From positions 62,001-126,000 of the forward strand of contig NZ_AUEC01000020.1 of assembly GCF_000425785.1 (NCBI RefSeq): a DNA stretch of 64,000 nt, read 5' to 3'. How positions within the stretch are numbered: the first letter of the stretch is position 1; the number at the start of each line of letters is the position of its first letter. Shown piece after piece: positions 53,642-61,523 of the stretch. The translations under genes and the position numbers were made by a program. This DNA is from Pseudomonas taiwanensis DSM 21245. Its GTDB lineage: Bacteria; Pseudomonadota; Gammaproteobacteria; Pseudomonadales; Pseudomonadaceae. A model generated the notes under the pieces. The model saw only the letters and a program-made list of their open reading frames with translations. It did no database searches and was not told the origin of the DNA.

Positions 53642-55987
53642 CTACAGAATACGACCATCATCCCGCGCTCGCTCCAGTTTGATGGCGACGAATTTGGAGG
53701 TTGGCGTATGGCTGCCCTCACCGATGCTCTCAAGCGGAATCAGCGGGTTCACTTCCGGATAGTAAGCCGCTGCCTGGCCAGCCGGGATGTCGAACGCCAG
53801 CAACGTGAACCCGTGCACACGGCGTACATGATCATCCCCCCACAATGAGACGATGTCGACCTTTTGCCCCGGCTGGAAGCCCAGCCGGATGATGTCCGCT
53901 TCGTTGGCGAACAGTACTTCGCGCTGACCACGTACCCCCCTGTAGCGGTCATCCAGGCCGTAGATCGTGGTGTTGTACTGGTCGTGCGAGCGCATCGACT
54001 GCATGATCAGGTCGGGCAACTGGCCGCTGGCCCGGACGCGCTCATCGAGCAAAGTGTCCGGTAGCAGGTTGGCCTTGAAGTTGGCGCGACCGGTGTTGGT
54101 TTTCCACTCACGGCTGCTGGCGCTGTTACCCAGGTAGAAGCCGCCGGGATGACGAAGGCGCTCGTTGAAGCCGCTGAAACCGGCAATGGTGTCGCCGATC
54201 AGGTTGCGAATACGGTCGTAGTCGGCCACCAGCCAGTGCCAGTCCACCGGACGCTTGCCCAGTGTGGCGGCGGCGATGCCGGCGATAACGGCTGGTTCCG
54301 AACGCATCAGGGTCGACAGCGGCTTGAGCTGGCCGTTGGAGGCGTGGACCATGCTGAACGAGTCTTCCACAGTGACCGCCTGCGGGCCTTCGCTCTGCAG
54401 GTCGATGTCGGTGCGGCCCAGGCACGGCAGAATCAGCGCTTGCTTGCCATGGATCAGGTGGCTGCGGTTGAGCTTGGTGCTGATGTGCACGGTCAGATCG
54501 CAGTTGCGCAGGGCCTGAGCGGTGCGCTCGGTGTCCGGCGTGGCCTGGGCGAAGTTGCCACCCAGGCCGATGAACACCTTGGCCCGGCCATCGAGCATGG
54601 CGTGGATCGCCTCGACGGTATTGTGGCCATTGTGGCGTGGCACACGGAAGTTGAAGCGCTTCTCGATGGCATCGAGCAGCGCTGCCGGTGGGCGTTCGTT
54701 GATGCCCATGGTGCGGTCGCCCTGCACGTTGCTGTGGCCACGTACCGGGCACAGGCCGGCGCCTGGTACACCGATGTTGCCGCGCAGCATCTGCAAGTTG
54801 ACGATTTCCTGGATGGTTGGCACCGAATGGCGATGCTGGGTGATGCCCATCGCCCAGCACATGATCACGCGCTTGCCGCGGCAATACATGCGCGCTGCCA
54901 GCTCGATGTCGGCAAGGGCCAGGCCGGACTGGGCCTGGATATGCTCCCACGAGGTGGCATCCACTGCTGCCAGGTACTCATCGACGCCATGGCCGTGCTC
55001 GGCGATGAAGGCATGGTCGAATACGGCTGGCTCGCCCTTGGCCTGGGCTTCGCGCTCCCACTGCAGGACGAACTTGGCCATGCCGCGCAGCATCGCCATG
55101 TCGCCGCCCAGGGCCGGGCGGAAAAAGGCGGTATTGGTCGGGCGGTCGCTGTTGGTCAGCATTTCCAGCGGGTTTTGCGGATGCTGGAAGCGTTCCAGGC
55201 CACGTTCCTTGAGCGGGTTGACGCACACCACCTGGGCGCCGCGTTTGACCGCATCGCGCAGTGGGTCGAGCATGCGTGGATGGTTGGTGCCGGGGTTCTG
55301 GCCCCAGACGAAGATCGCGTCGGCATGCTCGAAGTCGTCGAAGGTGACGGTACCCTTGCCGACCCCGACGCTCTGGCTCAAGGCTACGCCGCTGGCCTCG
55401 TGGCACATGTTCGAACAGTCGGGGAAGTTGTTGGTGCCGTAGGCGCGCACGAACAGCTGGTAGAGGAATGCCGCTTCGTTGCTGGCCCTGCCCGAGGTAT
55501 AGAACTCAGCTTGATCGGGGGTGAGCAGGGCGTTCAGCTCGCGGGCGATCAGGGCGAAGGCGTCGTCCCAGGCGATAGGTCGGTAACGGTCGCTGGCCGG
55601 ATCGTAAACCATTGGCTCGGTCAGGCGGCCCTGGTATTCGAGCCAGTAGTCGCTTTGTTCGAGCAATGCGCTCACGCTGTAGCGTGCAAAGAAGGCCGCA
55701 TCCACCCGACGCTTGGTGGCTTCCCAGTTGACCGCCTTGGCGCCGTTCTCGCAGAACTTGACCATGCCGCTTTCGGGCGAGTCGCCCCAGGCGCAGCCGG
55801 GGCAGTCGAAGCCGCCGTTCTGGTTGGTCTTGAGCAGTGCGCGAATGTTCTTCAGCGCGTTGTCGCTCGCGACCCAGGCCTTGGCCACGCTGCGCAGCGC
55901 GCCCCAGCCTCCGGCGGGGCCGTCATAGGGCTTGTAGCGAGGGGTGGAAGCTGGGGCGTTGTCTGGAAGGTGCTGGTACGAGGTCAC
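53642..55987 (-). CDS. FdhF/YdeP-like molybdopterin oxidoreductase (alpha subunit only)
   Basis: A protein of about 781 residues in the DMSO-reductase superfamily, YdeP/FdhF-like type. The N-terminal Cys motif is reduced: GGFDCPGCAWGD with one further Cys in VKFCENGAK, in place of a clear four-Cys Fe-S set. The cofactor-ligand region is DCSNMCHEASGVALSQSVGVGKG. Later blocks are GQNPGTNHPRMLDPL, CPVRGHSNVQGDRTMGI and RSHDQYNTTIYGLDDRYRG. No beta or gamma subunit gene is nearby. GTG 55987 is the likely start, 5 bases after the fdhD stop. Formate oxidation is possible, but in E. coli YdeP has a link to acid resistance. Confidence 0.87.
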   Translation of the reverse strand: MTSYQHLPDNAPASTPRYKPYDGPAGGWGALRSVAKAWVASDNALKNIRALLKTNQNGGFDCPGCAWGDSPESGMVKFCENGAKAVNWEATKRRVDAAFFARYSVSALLEQSDYWLEYQGRLTEPMVYDPASDRYRPIAWDDAFALIARELNALLTPDQAEFYTSGRASNEAAFLYQLFVRAYGTNNFPDCSNMCHEASGVALSQSVGVGKGTVTFDDFEHADAIFVWGQNPGTNHPRMLDPLRDAVKRGAQVVCVNPLKERGLERFQHPQNPLEMLTNSDRPTNTAFFRPALGGDMAMLRGMAKFVLQWEREAQAKGEPAVFDHAFIAEHGHGVDEYLAAVDATSWEHIQAQSGLALADIELAARMYCRGKRVIMCWAMGITQHRHSVPTIQEIVNLQMLRGNIGVPGAGLCPVRGHSNVQGDRTMGINERPPAALLDAIEKRFNFRVPRHNGHNTVEAIHAMLDGRAKVFIGLGGNFAQATPDTERTAQALRNCDLTVHISTKLNRSHLIHGKQALILPCLGRTDIDLQSEGPQAVTVEDSFSMVHASNGQLKPLSTLMRSEPAVIAGIAAATLGKRPVDWHWLVADYDRIRNLIGDTIAGFSGFNERLRHPGGFYLGNSASSREWKTNTGRANFKANLLPDTLLDERVRASGQLPDLIMQSMRSHDQYNTTIYGLDDRYRGVRGQREVLFANEADIIRLGFQPGQKVDIVSLWGDDHVRRVHGFTLLAFDIPAGQAAAYYPEVNPLIPLESIGEGSHTPTSKFVAIKLERARDDGRIL

Positions 55988-55992
55988 GACTG

Positions 55993-56823
55993 TTACGACT
56001 CCGCCGCTGGGCTGTAGACCCGCGGTGCGCTGTGTTTGGGCAGGTGGATGAGGTTGAGGTTGTGCTTGCGCGCCCACTGCAGGGCCAGGCCGGTCGGGGC
56101 CGAGAGGCTCACCAGGGTCTGGATCCCGGCGCGCAGGACTTTCTGGATCAGTTCCAGGCTGCAGCGGCTGGTGACGATGGCCAGGCCGCCGTCGGTGCTG
56201 ATTTCCCGACGCAGCAGCGCGCCGATCAGCTTGTCCAGGGCGTTGTGTCGGCCGATGTCTTCACGGCCGAGCAGCAACTCGCCGTTACGGTCCATGAACA
56301 GTGCGGCGTGTACCGCCCCACAGTGCTGCCCCAAGGGCTGGAACTGGTCGATACGCTGGCGCAGGCCGACCAGCCAGGCCGCCGGCGGCAGGGGCGCGCC
56401 GGGCAACTCGGTCAACTCTGGCAAGGCCTGTTCCAGGGCCTCGACCCCGCACAGGCCGCAGCCACTGGTGCCGGCCAACTGACGGCGTTGGTTCTTCAGG
56501 TTCCAGAAGGCGCGGCTGGATATCTCGATGTCGGCATACATGGCCGAGCCGCTGCCCGAGAGCTTGAGGTCGTAGATTTCCGCTGTGCCTTCGACGATGC
56601 CACTGCCGACACTGAAGCCGACCGCGAAGTCCTCAAGGTCGGTGGGGCTGACCAGCATCACGGCCTGATTGAGGCCGTTGTAGGCGATGGCCAGGGCGAC
56701 TTCCTCGGCAAGCGGGGTGCTGGCTCGTTCGCCATCGTCGAGCTGCACGTAATCGTAGGTATTGCTGGCGGCCGGCATGGACAGGGGTGTGGAGGCCGCG
56801 CAGACCGGAGGCTTGCTGTTCAT
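55993..56823 (-). CDS. fdhD: Formate dehydrogenase accessory sulfurtransferase FdhD
   Basis: A 276-residue protein that passes sulfur from a cysteine desulfurase to the molybdenum cofactor. The persulfide-carrying Cys pair is in GTSGCGLCGVEAL (about residue 120), followed by GREDIGRHNALDKLIGALL. ATG 56823 (MNSKPPVCAAST) is chosen over a start at 56856. Its job is probably to activate the FdhF-like enzyme encoded 5 bases downstream; the two genes form one unit. Confidence 0.93.
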   Translation of the reverse strand: MNSKPPVCAASTPLSMPAASNTYDYVQLDDGERASTPLAEEVALAIAYNGLNQAVMLVSPTDLEDFAVGFSVGSGIVEGTAEIYDLKLSGSGSAMYADIEISSRAFWNLKNQRRQLAGTSGCGLCGVEALEQALPELTELPGAPLPPAAWLVGLRQRIDQFQPLGQHCGAVHAALFMDRNGELLLGREDIGRHNALDKLIGALLRREISTDGGLAIVTSRCSLELIQKVLRAGIQTLVSLSAPTGLALQWARKHNLNLIHLPKHSAPRVYSPAAES

Positions 56824-56997
56824 CGGAGCTGGCTTTCGACGGCTTTTTGATAGCACAAGCCTAGGCGCGTGGGCTGCCCACGTCTAATCGCTAGGGTCTA
56901 TGCCTTGATAGAGCGCGTCGATTGGTCGCAGGGGAGCGGGGGCGGCGATCCTGGCCTAGACTCCTGGCTCCGAGGTTTCATCAACAAGGAGCGCGTC

Positions 56998-57438
56998 ATG
57001 AGCCTGTTCAGTTTCGTGAAGGAAGCCGGCGAGAAGTTGATCGACCTGCTGACCCCCGGCAATGCCAAGGCCGAGGAACAGCTCAAGAAGCATGTGGAGA
57101 CCGTCGGGCTGGGAAACCCGAACATCAGCGCCACTGTGGAAGGAGACAAGATCATCCTCAAGGGCGAGGTGGCCAGCCAGGAGGAAAAGGAAAAGATCAT
57201 TCTGGCAGCCGGCAATATCGCCGGAGTGGCCACTGTCGAGGACCAGATCACCGTCACCGGGCCGGTTGCCCAGGCCGCGCGGTTCGTCACGGTCAAGAAG
57301 GGTGACACCCTCAGTGCCATCGCCAAAGCCGAATATGGCGATGCCAACCAGTACAACAAGATCTTCGAGGCGAACAAGCCGATGCTCAAGCACCCTGACA
57401 AGATCTATCCGGGGCAGGTGCTGCGGATTCCGGACTGA
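56998..57438 (+). CDS. kbp: BON/LysM protein, Kbp (YgaU) family
   Basis: A 146-residue protein without a signal peptide. An N-terminal BON domain (about residues 25-90: VGLGNPNISATVEGDKIILKGEV and following) is joined to a C-terminal LysM domain (95-146: RFVTVKKGDTLSAIAKAEYGDANQYNKIF). This is the layout of E. coli Kbp/YgaU (149 residues), a cytoplasmic potassium-binding protein. AAGGAG lies just before ATG 56998; the frame upstream to 56869 has no support. Divergent from fdhD, convergent with yrfG. Confidence 0.9.
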   Translation: MSLFSFVKEAGEKLIDLLTPGNAKAEEQLKKHVETVGLGNPNISATVEGDKIILKGEVASQEEKEKIILAAGNIAGVATVEDQITVTGPVAQAARFVTVKKGDTLSAIAKAEYGDANQYNKIFEANKPMLKHPDKIYPGQVLRIPD

Positions 57439-57450
57439 TCGGGTGGTGCT

Positions 57451-57494
57451 ATCGAGGCCAAGCCGGCTCGTGCAGGGGAAGGCTTGGCGTCGAT
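57451..57494. repeat. Inverted repeat between convergent kbp and yrfG
   Basis: ATCGAGGCCAAGCC (57451-57464) pairs with GGCTTGGCGTCGAT (57481-57494), 13 of 14, with a 16-base loop containing a ccggctc REP core. Probably a REP module serving as terminator for both genes. Confidence 0.65.
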
Positions 57495-57501
57495 CACGGT
57501 G

Positions 57502-58164
57502 CTACAGCCCGGCCAGTAATTCCCGGTAATCCTCGACCGCCGCAAACTCCTGGGTGTCCCGCGGGGCTGCCTGGCTGTCGGGTTGGCGTACCGCCAGCAG
57601 ATGCCCCACGCCAAACCTTTGTGCACTGCGCAGAATCGCCAGGGTGTCGTCGATGAACAGGCTACGGGCCGGATCGAAACCGATATCGGCTTGCAGTGCG
57701 TCCCAGAATTGCGGGCTTTCCTTTGGGTACCCATAGTCATGGGAGCTGATCAGCCGCTCGAAGTAACACGCCAGCTCCACACGCTCCAGTTTCAGCGACA
57801 GCGAGTCGCGGTGGGCATTGGTGATCATTACCACCCGCTTGCCTGCCTTGCGGACTGCCGCCAGGAAGGTGTCGGCATCGGGTCGCAGGGCGATCAGGTG
57901 GGCGATTTCGCGTTTGAGTTCGCGGATCGGCAGGTTCAGTTCGCGACTCCAGAAATCCAGGCAGTACCAGTTGAGCGTACCGGCGTTGCGCTCGAACAAC
58001 GGTTGCAGCTCCAGTTCCGCCATGGCCCGGCTCACCCCATGCAGTTCGGCGTAGCGCTGGGGCAGGTGGTCCAGCCAGAAACGGTTGTCGTAGTGCAGGT
58101 CGAGCAGTGTGCCATCCATGTCCAGCAGGACGGTATCGATGGCGGACCAGGGAAGAACAGGCAT
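57502..58164 (-). CDS. yrfG: HAD-family GMP/IMP nucleotidase YrfG
   Basis: A 220-residue HAD hydrolase. The nucleophile motif is LLDMDGTLLDLHYDNRFWLDHLP, close to E. coli YrfG. Motif 2 is VVMITNAHRDS, the Lys lies in YGYPKESPQFWDAL and the acidic motif 4 in SLFIDDTLAILRSA. It removes phosphate from purine nucleotides or related phosphates. ATG 58164 (MPVLPWSAIDTV) is chosen over the longer frame to 58332, which runs into nudE's promoter. Divergent from nudE. Confidence 0.9.
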   Translation of the reverse strand: MPVLPWSAIDTVLLDMDGTLLDLHYDNRFWLDHLPQRYAELHGVSRAMAELELQPLFERNAGTLNWYCLDFWSRELNLPIRELKREIAHLIALRPDADTFLAAVRKAGKRVVMITNAHRDSLSLKLERVELACYFERLISSHDYGYPKESPQFWDALQADIGFDPARSLFIDDTLAILRSAQRFGVGHLLAVRQPDSQAAPRDTQEFAAVEDYRELLAGL

Positions 58165-58228
58165 GGGAAACTCTCGATCAGTCGGCAAGCCACGGTATAG
58201 TAACCCGTTCACGCCAAGGAGCCGCCCC

Positions 58229-58795
58229 ATGCGCCAGAAACCTACCGTCCTCAATCGCGAGATCGTCGCCAGCAGCCGCCTGTTTCGCGTCGAGGCCGTG
58301 CAGTTGCGCTTCGCCAACGGCAACGAGCGCACCTACGAGCGCTTGGTGGGCCGAGGCAACGGTTACGGCGCGGTGATGGTGGTGGCTATGCTCGATGCAG
58401 AGCACGCGGTGTTGGTCGAAGAGTATTGCGGCGGTACCGACGAGTACGAGCTGTCGCTGCCCAAAGGCCTGATCGAACCGGGCGAAGACGTGCTGGCGGC
58501 GGCTGACCGTGAGCTCAAGGAAGAAGCCGGTTTCGGCGCTCGGCAGCTTGAGCACCTGACCGAGCTGTCGCTGTCGCCGGGCTACATGAGCCAGAAGATC
58601 CAGGTGGTATTGGCCACTGACTTGTACGAAGAGCGCCTGGAAGGTGACGAGCCGGAGCCGATGCGGGTCGACAAGGTCAACCTGCGCGAGTTGTCCGCCT
58701 TGGCCATGCACCCGCAGTTCACCGAGGGCAGGGCGCTGGCGGCGCTGTACCTGGCCCGCGACCTGCTGATCCAGCGGGGGCTGCTCGACGCATGA
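58229..58795 (+). CDS. nudE: ADP compounds hydrolase NudE
   Basis: A 188-residue Nudix hydrolase that splits ADP-ribose, AP3A and NADH. The Nudix box reads GLIEPGEDVLAAADRELKEEAGFG, a full match to GX5EX7REUXEEXGU. The C-terminal part DKVNLRELSALAMHPQFTEGRALAALYLA is typical of NudE. An AAGGAG site lies before ATG 58229. It overlaps cysQ by 4 bases (ATGA), so the two are coupled. Confidence 0.93.
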   Translation: MRQKPTVLNREIVASSRLFRVEAVQLRFANGNERTYERLVGRGNGYGAVMVVAMLDAEHAVLVEEYCGGTDEYELSLPKGLIEPGEDVLAAADRELKEEAGFGARQLEHLTELSLSPGYMSQKIQVVLATDLYEERLEGDEPEPMRVDKVNLRELSALAMHPQFTEGRALAALYLARDLLIQRGLLDA

Positions 58796-59619
58796 ACGAC
58801 CAACAGCTGATGCATGAAGTGGTGAAGCTGGCCGTGCAGGCGGGCGAGGCTATCTTGCCGTTCTGGCAGTCGGACGTAGCGGTGACCGCCAAGGCCGACG
58901 ATTCGCCGGTGACGGCTGCCGACCTGGCAGCGCACCGGGTCATCGCCGACGGCCTGGCGGCCCTGGCGCCGCACATTCCCGTGCTGTCGGAAGAGGACTG
59001 CAACATCCCGCTGACCGAGCGCCAGGGCTGGACGCGCTGGTGGTTGGTCGACCCGCTGGATGGCACCAAGGAGTTCATCGCCGGCAGCGAAGAGTTCACG
59101 GTCAATATCGCCCTGATCGAGGAAGGCGAGGTGGTGTTTGGCGTGGTGGCCATGCCGACCAATGGTCGCTGCTACTTCGGTGGTCGGCAGTTCGGTGCCT
59201 GGCGTGCCGATCCAGGTGCCGATCCCCTGTCTATTCGGGTGCGCAACACGCCGCCTGCCGGTAGCCGTTTCACGGTGGTGGCCAGCCGTCGTCATTCCAG
59301 CCCTCAGCAGGAGGCGCTACTGGCGGGGTTGGGAGGCACTGTCGGTGAGCTGGAACTGGCCAATATCGGCAGCTCCCTGAAGTTTTGCCTGCTGGCTGAG
59401 GGGAGCGCCGATTGCTACCCGCGTCTGGCGCCGACTTCGCAATGGGACACGGCAGCTGCCCAGGGTGTCGTGGAGGGTGCGGGCGGCGAGGTCATCGAAG
59501 TGGACGGTCAGCCATTTCGCTATCCCGCGCGGGAGTCGCTGCTCAACCCCTTCTTCCTGGCCTTGCCGGCCGCTGCCAGCTGGCGTGAGGCGTTCATCGA
59601 GCACTGTGTCAAACGTTGA
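58792..59619 (+). CDS. cysQ: 3'(2'),5'-bisphosphate nucleotidase CysQ
   Basis: A 275-residue enzyme of the inositol-monophosphatase fold that clears 3'-phosphoadenosine 5'-phosphate, the by-product of PAPS use, and so protects sulfate assimilation. The metal-site motifs are DDSPVTAADLAAHRV, LSEEDCNIP, LVDPLDGTKEFI and the C-terminal PTSQWDTAAAQGVVEGAGGEV. It is coupled to nudE by a 4-base overlap. Its role ties it to the sulfur genes elsewhere in the window. Confidence 0.94.
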   Translation: MNDQQLMHEVVKLAVQAGEAILPFWQSDVAVTAKADDSPVTAADLAAHRVIADGLAALAPHIPVLSEEDCNIPLTERQGWTRWWLVDPLDGTKEFIAGSEEFTVNIALIEEGEVVFGVVAMPTNGRCYFGGRQFGAWRADPGADPLSIRVRNTPPAGSRFTVVASRRHSSPQQEALLAGLGGTVGELELANIGSSLKFCLLAEGSADCYPRLAPTSQWDTAAAQGVVEGAGGEVIEVDGQPFRYPARESLLNPFFLALPAAASWREAFIEHCVKR

Positions 59620-59632
59620 TGGTGTGCGGGTC

Positions 59633-59654
59633 GATCGCCGGCTTGCCGGCGATC
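59633..59654. terminator. Hairpin between cysQ and thioesterase gene
   Basis: Perfect 10-base stem GATCGCCGGC (59633-59642) and GCCGGCGATC (59645-59654) with a TT loop. Single REP module between convergent genes, likely a shared terminator though without T-run. Confidence 0.55.
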
Positions 59655-59661
59655 TGCTGCT

Positions 59662-60117
59662 TTAGCGATGCAGTACGTACTGCCCGCTGAAACGCACCGC
59701 AGGCTCGTCGCTGCCAAGATTACTGACGGTGGTTTCCAGCGTCAGCCGCGCCCGTCCGCGACGCTGATACAGCGTGATGAACCGCTCCCAGGTCTTGTCG
59801 TCTGGCGCCGGGCACCGCGCCTGGGCCGCACCCGTCACCGGCAGCGGATAGCTGATCTGGCCTTCCTGAATGACGATGTGGCCGTCATCGATGCCCAGCT
59901 CGCGTAGACGCAGGTGCAACCAGCCCCAACCTACCAGCACCGCGGCGCAATACAGACTGCCGCCAAACATGGTGCTCTTGTGGTTGACGTTGGCCTCCAG
60001 CGGCAGTTGCAGCTGCAGGCAGTGATTTTGCCAGCCAACGACTTCCAGCCCCATTTCGCGGGTCAGGGGAATGTCATGGTGCAGTACGGACTGCAGGTAC
60101 TGGCTGTCGGTGGTCAT
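59662..60117 (-). CDS. YiiD C-terminal-type thioesterase
   Basis: A 151-residue hotdog protein of the YiiD_C family. LEVVGWQNHCLQLQLPLEANVNHKSTMFGGSLYCAAVLVGWGWLHL carries the family core, and the end has ARLTLETTVSNLGSDEPAVRFSGQYVL. Substrate unknown; members are thought to act on acyl-CoA or acyl-ACP. Its start overlaps the dctD stop by 4 bases (ATGA), so it is translated as the last gene of a dctB-dctD unit. Confidence 0.85.
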   Translation of the reverse strand: MTTDSQYLQSVLHHDIPLTREMGLEVVGWQNHCLQLQLPLEANVNHKSTMFGGSLYCAAVLVGWGWLHLRLRELGIDDGHIVIQEGQISYPLPVTGAAQARCPAPDDKTWERFITLYQRRGRARLTLETTVSNLGSDEPAVRFSGQYVLHR

Positions 60118-61523
60118 GGGCGAGGGTCCTCTTGGTCGTCGTTTCCGCTGCTGGCGCCTTCGAAGCTAAGGCCATGCTTTCGCAGCTTGTCGTGCAGGGT
60201 CTTGCGGGGGATGCCAAGGGCTTCGGCCAGGCTGCGCATCGAGCTGTGCGGCTGGGCCAGCTCGGCGGCGATCAGCGAGCGTTCGAACTGTTCGACCTGT
60301 TCGCTGAGATTGCCGCTGAGCACCGGGGCTGCCGGTGCCGTCGCGGCTGGCAACTGGCCGTCGAGGGCCAGCTCCAGGCCCAGGGCGAAACGCTCGGCGG
60401 CGTTCTGCAGTTCGCGCACATTGCCTGGCCAGTCGTGGCGCAGCAGCATGGCGCGTTGCGCCGGTTGCAGGCTGTGTGGCGCAAGACCGTGGCGCTGGCT
60501 GGCGGCATCGGCAAAATGCTGGAACAGCACCAGAATATCGTCGCCGCGTTCACGCAGTGGCGGGATACGCAGCGGGGCGACGTTCAGGCGGTAGTAAAGG
60601 TCGGCGCGGAAGCGGCCCTGGTCGGCGGACTGGCGCAAGTCTTCCTTGGTGGCAGCGATCACGCGGATATCCAGCGGGATAAGCTGGTTGCCGCCCAGGC
60701 GTTCGACCACGCGTTCTTGCAGCAGGCGCAGCAGCTTGACCTGCACATCCAGGCTCATGCTCTCGATTTCGTCGAGGAACAGCGTGCCACCATTGGCGAA
60801 CTCGAACTTGCCGATGCGGCGTTTTTGCGCGCCAGTGAAGGCGCCCGGCTCATGGCCGAACAGTTCGCTTTCCACCACCGACTCGGCCAGCGCCCCGGCG
60901 TTGATCGCCACGAACGGTCCATCGCGGCGGCTGGAAAGGTCATGCAGGGCACGTGCGACCACCTCTTTGCCGGCGCCAGTCTCGCCCAGAATCAGGACAT
61001 CCGCGCGGGTACCGGCCAGGGCGCCGATCTGCTCGCGCAGGCGCTGCATGGCGGGCGACTGGCCAACCAGGCGAGTGGACAGCTGCTGACGGTCGCTCAG
61101 GGCCAGACGCAGGCTGCGGTTGTCCAGCACCAGGCGGCGCAAGGCCAGGGCGCGGCGCACGCTATCGAGCAAGGCATCGGTGGCGAACGGCTTTTCCAGA
61201 AAGTCGTAGGCCCCGGCGCGCATGGCCTGTACCGCCAGCGGCACATCGCCGTGGCCGGTGATCAGCAGCACCGGCAGCTCGTTGTCGCGCCCGTGCAGTT
61301 GTTCCAGCAGTTGCAGGCCATCGATGCCAGGCATGCGGATATCGCTGACCACCACCCCCGGCCAGTCAGGCTCGATGCGCCCGGCCAGGTCCTGTGCATC
61401 GGCCAGGGCGACCACCTTCAGCCCCGCCAGGTCGAGGGTCTGGCTCAGGGCCTGGCGCAGGTGTGGATCGTCGTCCACCAGAATGACCTGGGCGTGGCTG
61501 TCGATGAATGTCTCGGTCGTCAT
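60114..61523 (-). CDS. dctD: Sigma-54-dependent response regulator DctD
   Basis: A 469-residue NtrC-family regulator. The receiver domain has Asp in VVVSDIRMPGIDGL (about residue 60). The AAA+ domain has Walker A GETGAGKE, the intact GAFTGA loop (GHEPGAFTGAQKRRIGKFEF), Walker B GGTLFLDEIESM and lid WPGNVRELQN. A C-terminal Fis-type helix-turn-helix (SLAEALGIPRKTLHDKLRKHGL) ends it. It activates C4-dicarboxylate transport genes in partnership with DctB. It is a good internal contrast to the defective protein at 5661-6491. Coupled to dctB and to the thioesterase by 4-base overlaps. Confidence 0.92.
   Translation of the reverse strand: MTTETFIDSHAQVILVDDDPHLRQALSQTLDLAGLKVVALADAQDLAGRIEPDWPGVVVSDIRMPGIDGLQLLEQLHGRDNELPVLLITGHGDVPLAVQAMRAGAYDFLEKPFATDALLDSVRRALALRRLVLDNRSLRLALSDRQQLSTRLVGQSPAMQRLREQIGALAGTRADVLILGETGAGKEVVARALHDLSSRRDGPFVAINAGALAESVVESELFGHEPGAFTGAQKRRIGKFEFANGGTLFLDEIESMSLDVQVKLLRLLQERVVERLGGNQLIPLDIRVIAATKEDLRQSADQGRFRADLYYRLNVAPLRIPPLRERGDDILVLFQHFADAASQRHGLAPHSLQPAQRAMLLRHDWPGNVRELQNAAERFALGLELALDGQLPAATAPAAPVLSGNLSEQVEQFERSLIAAELAQPHSSMRSLAEALGIPRKTLHDKLRKHGLSFEGASSGNDDQEDPRP

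Noticed and set aside
54149..56017. 622-codon open frame antisense to the FdhF-like gene
   Set aside because: Shadow of a strongly conserved oxidoreductase; no recognisable domain.
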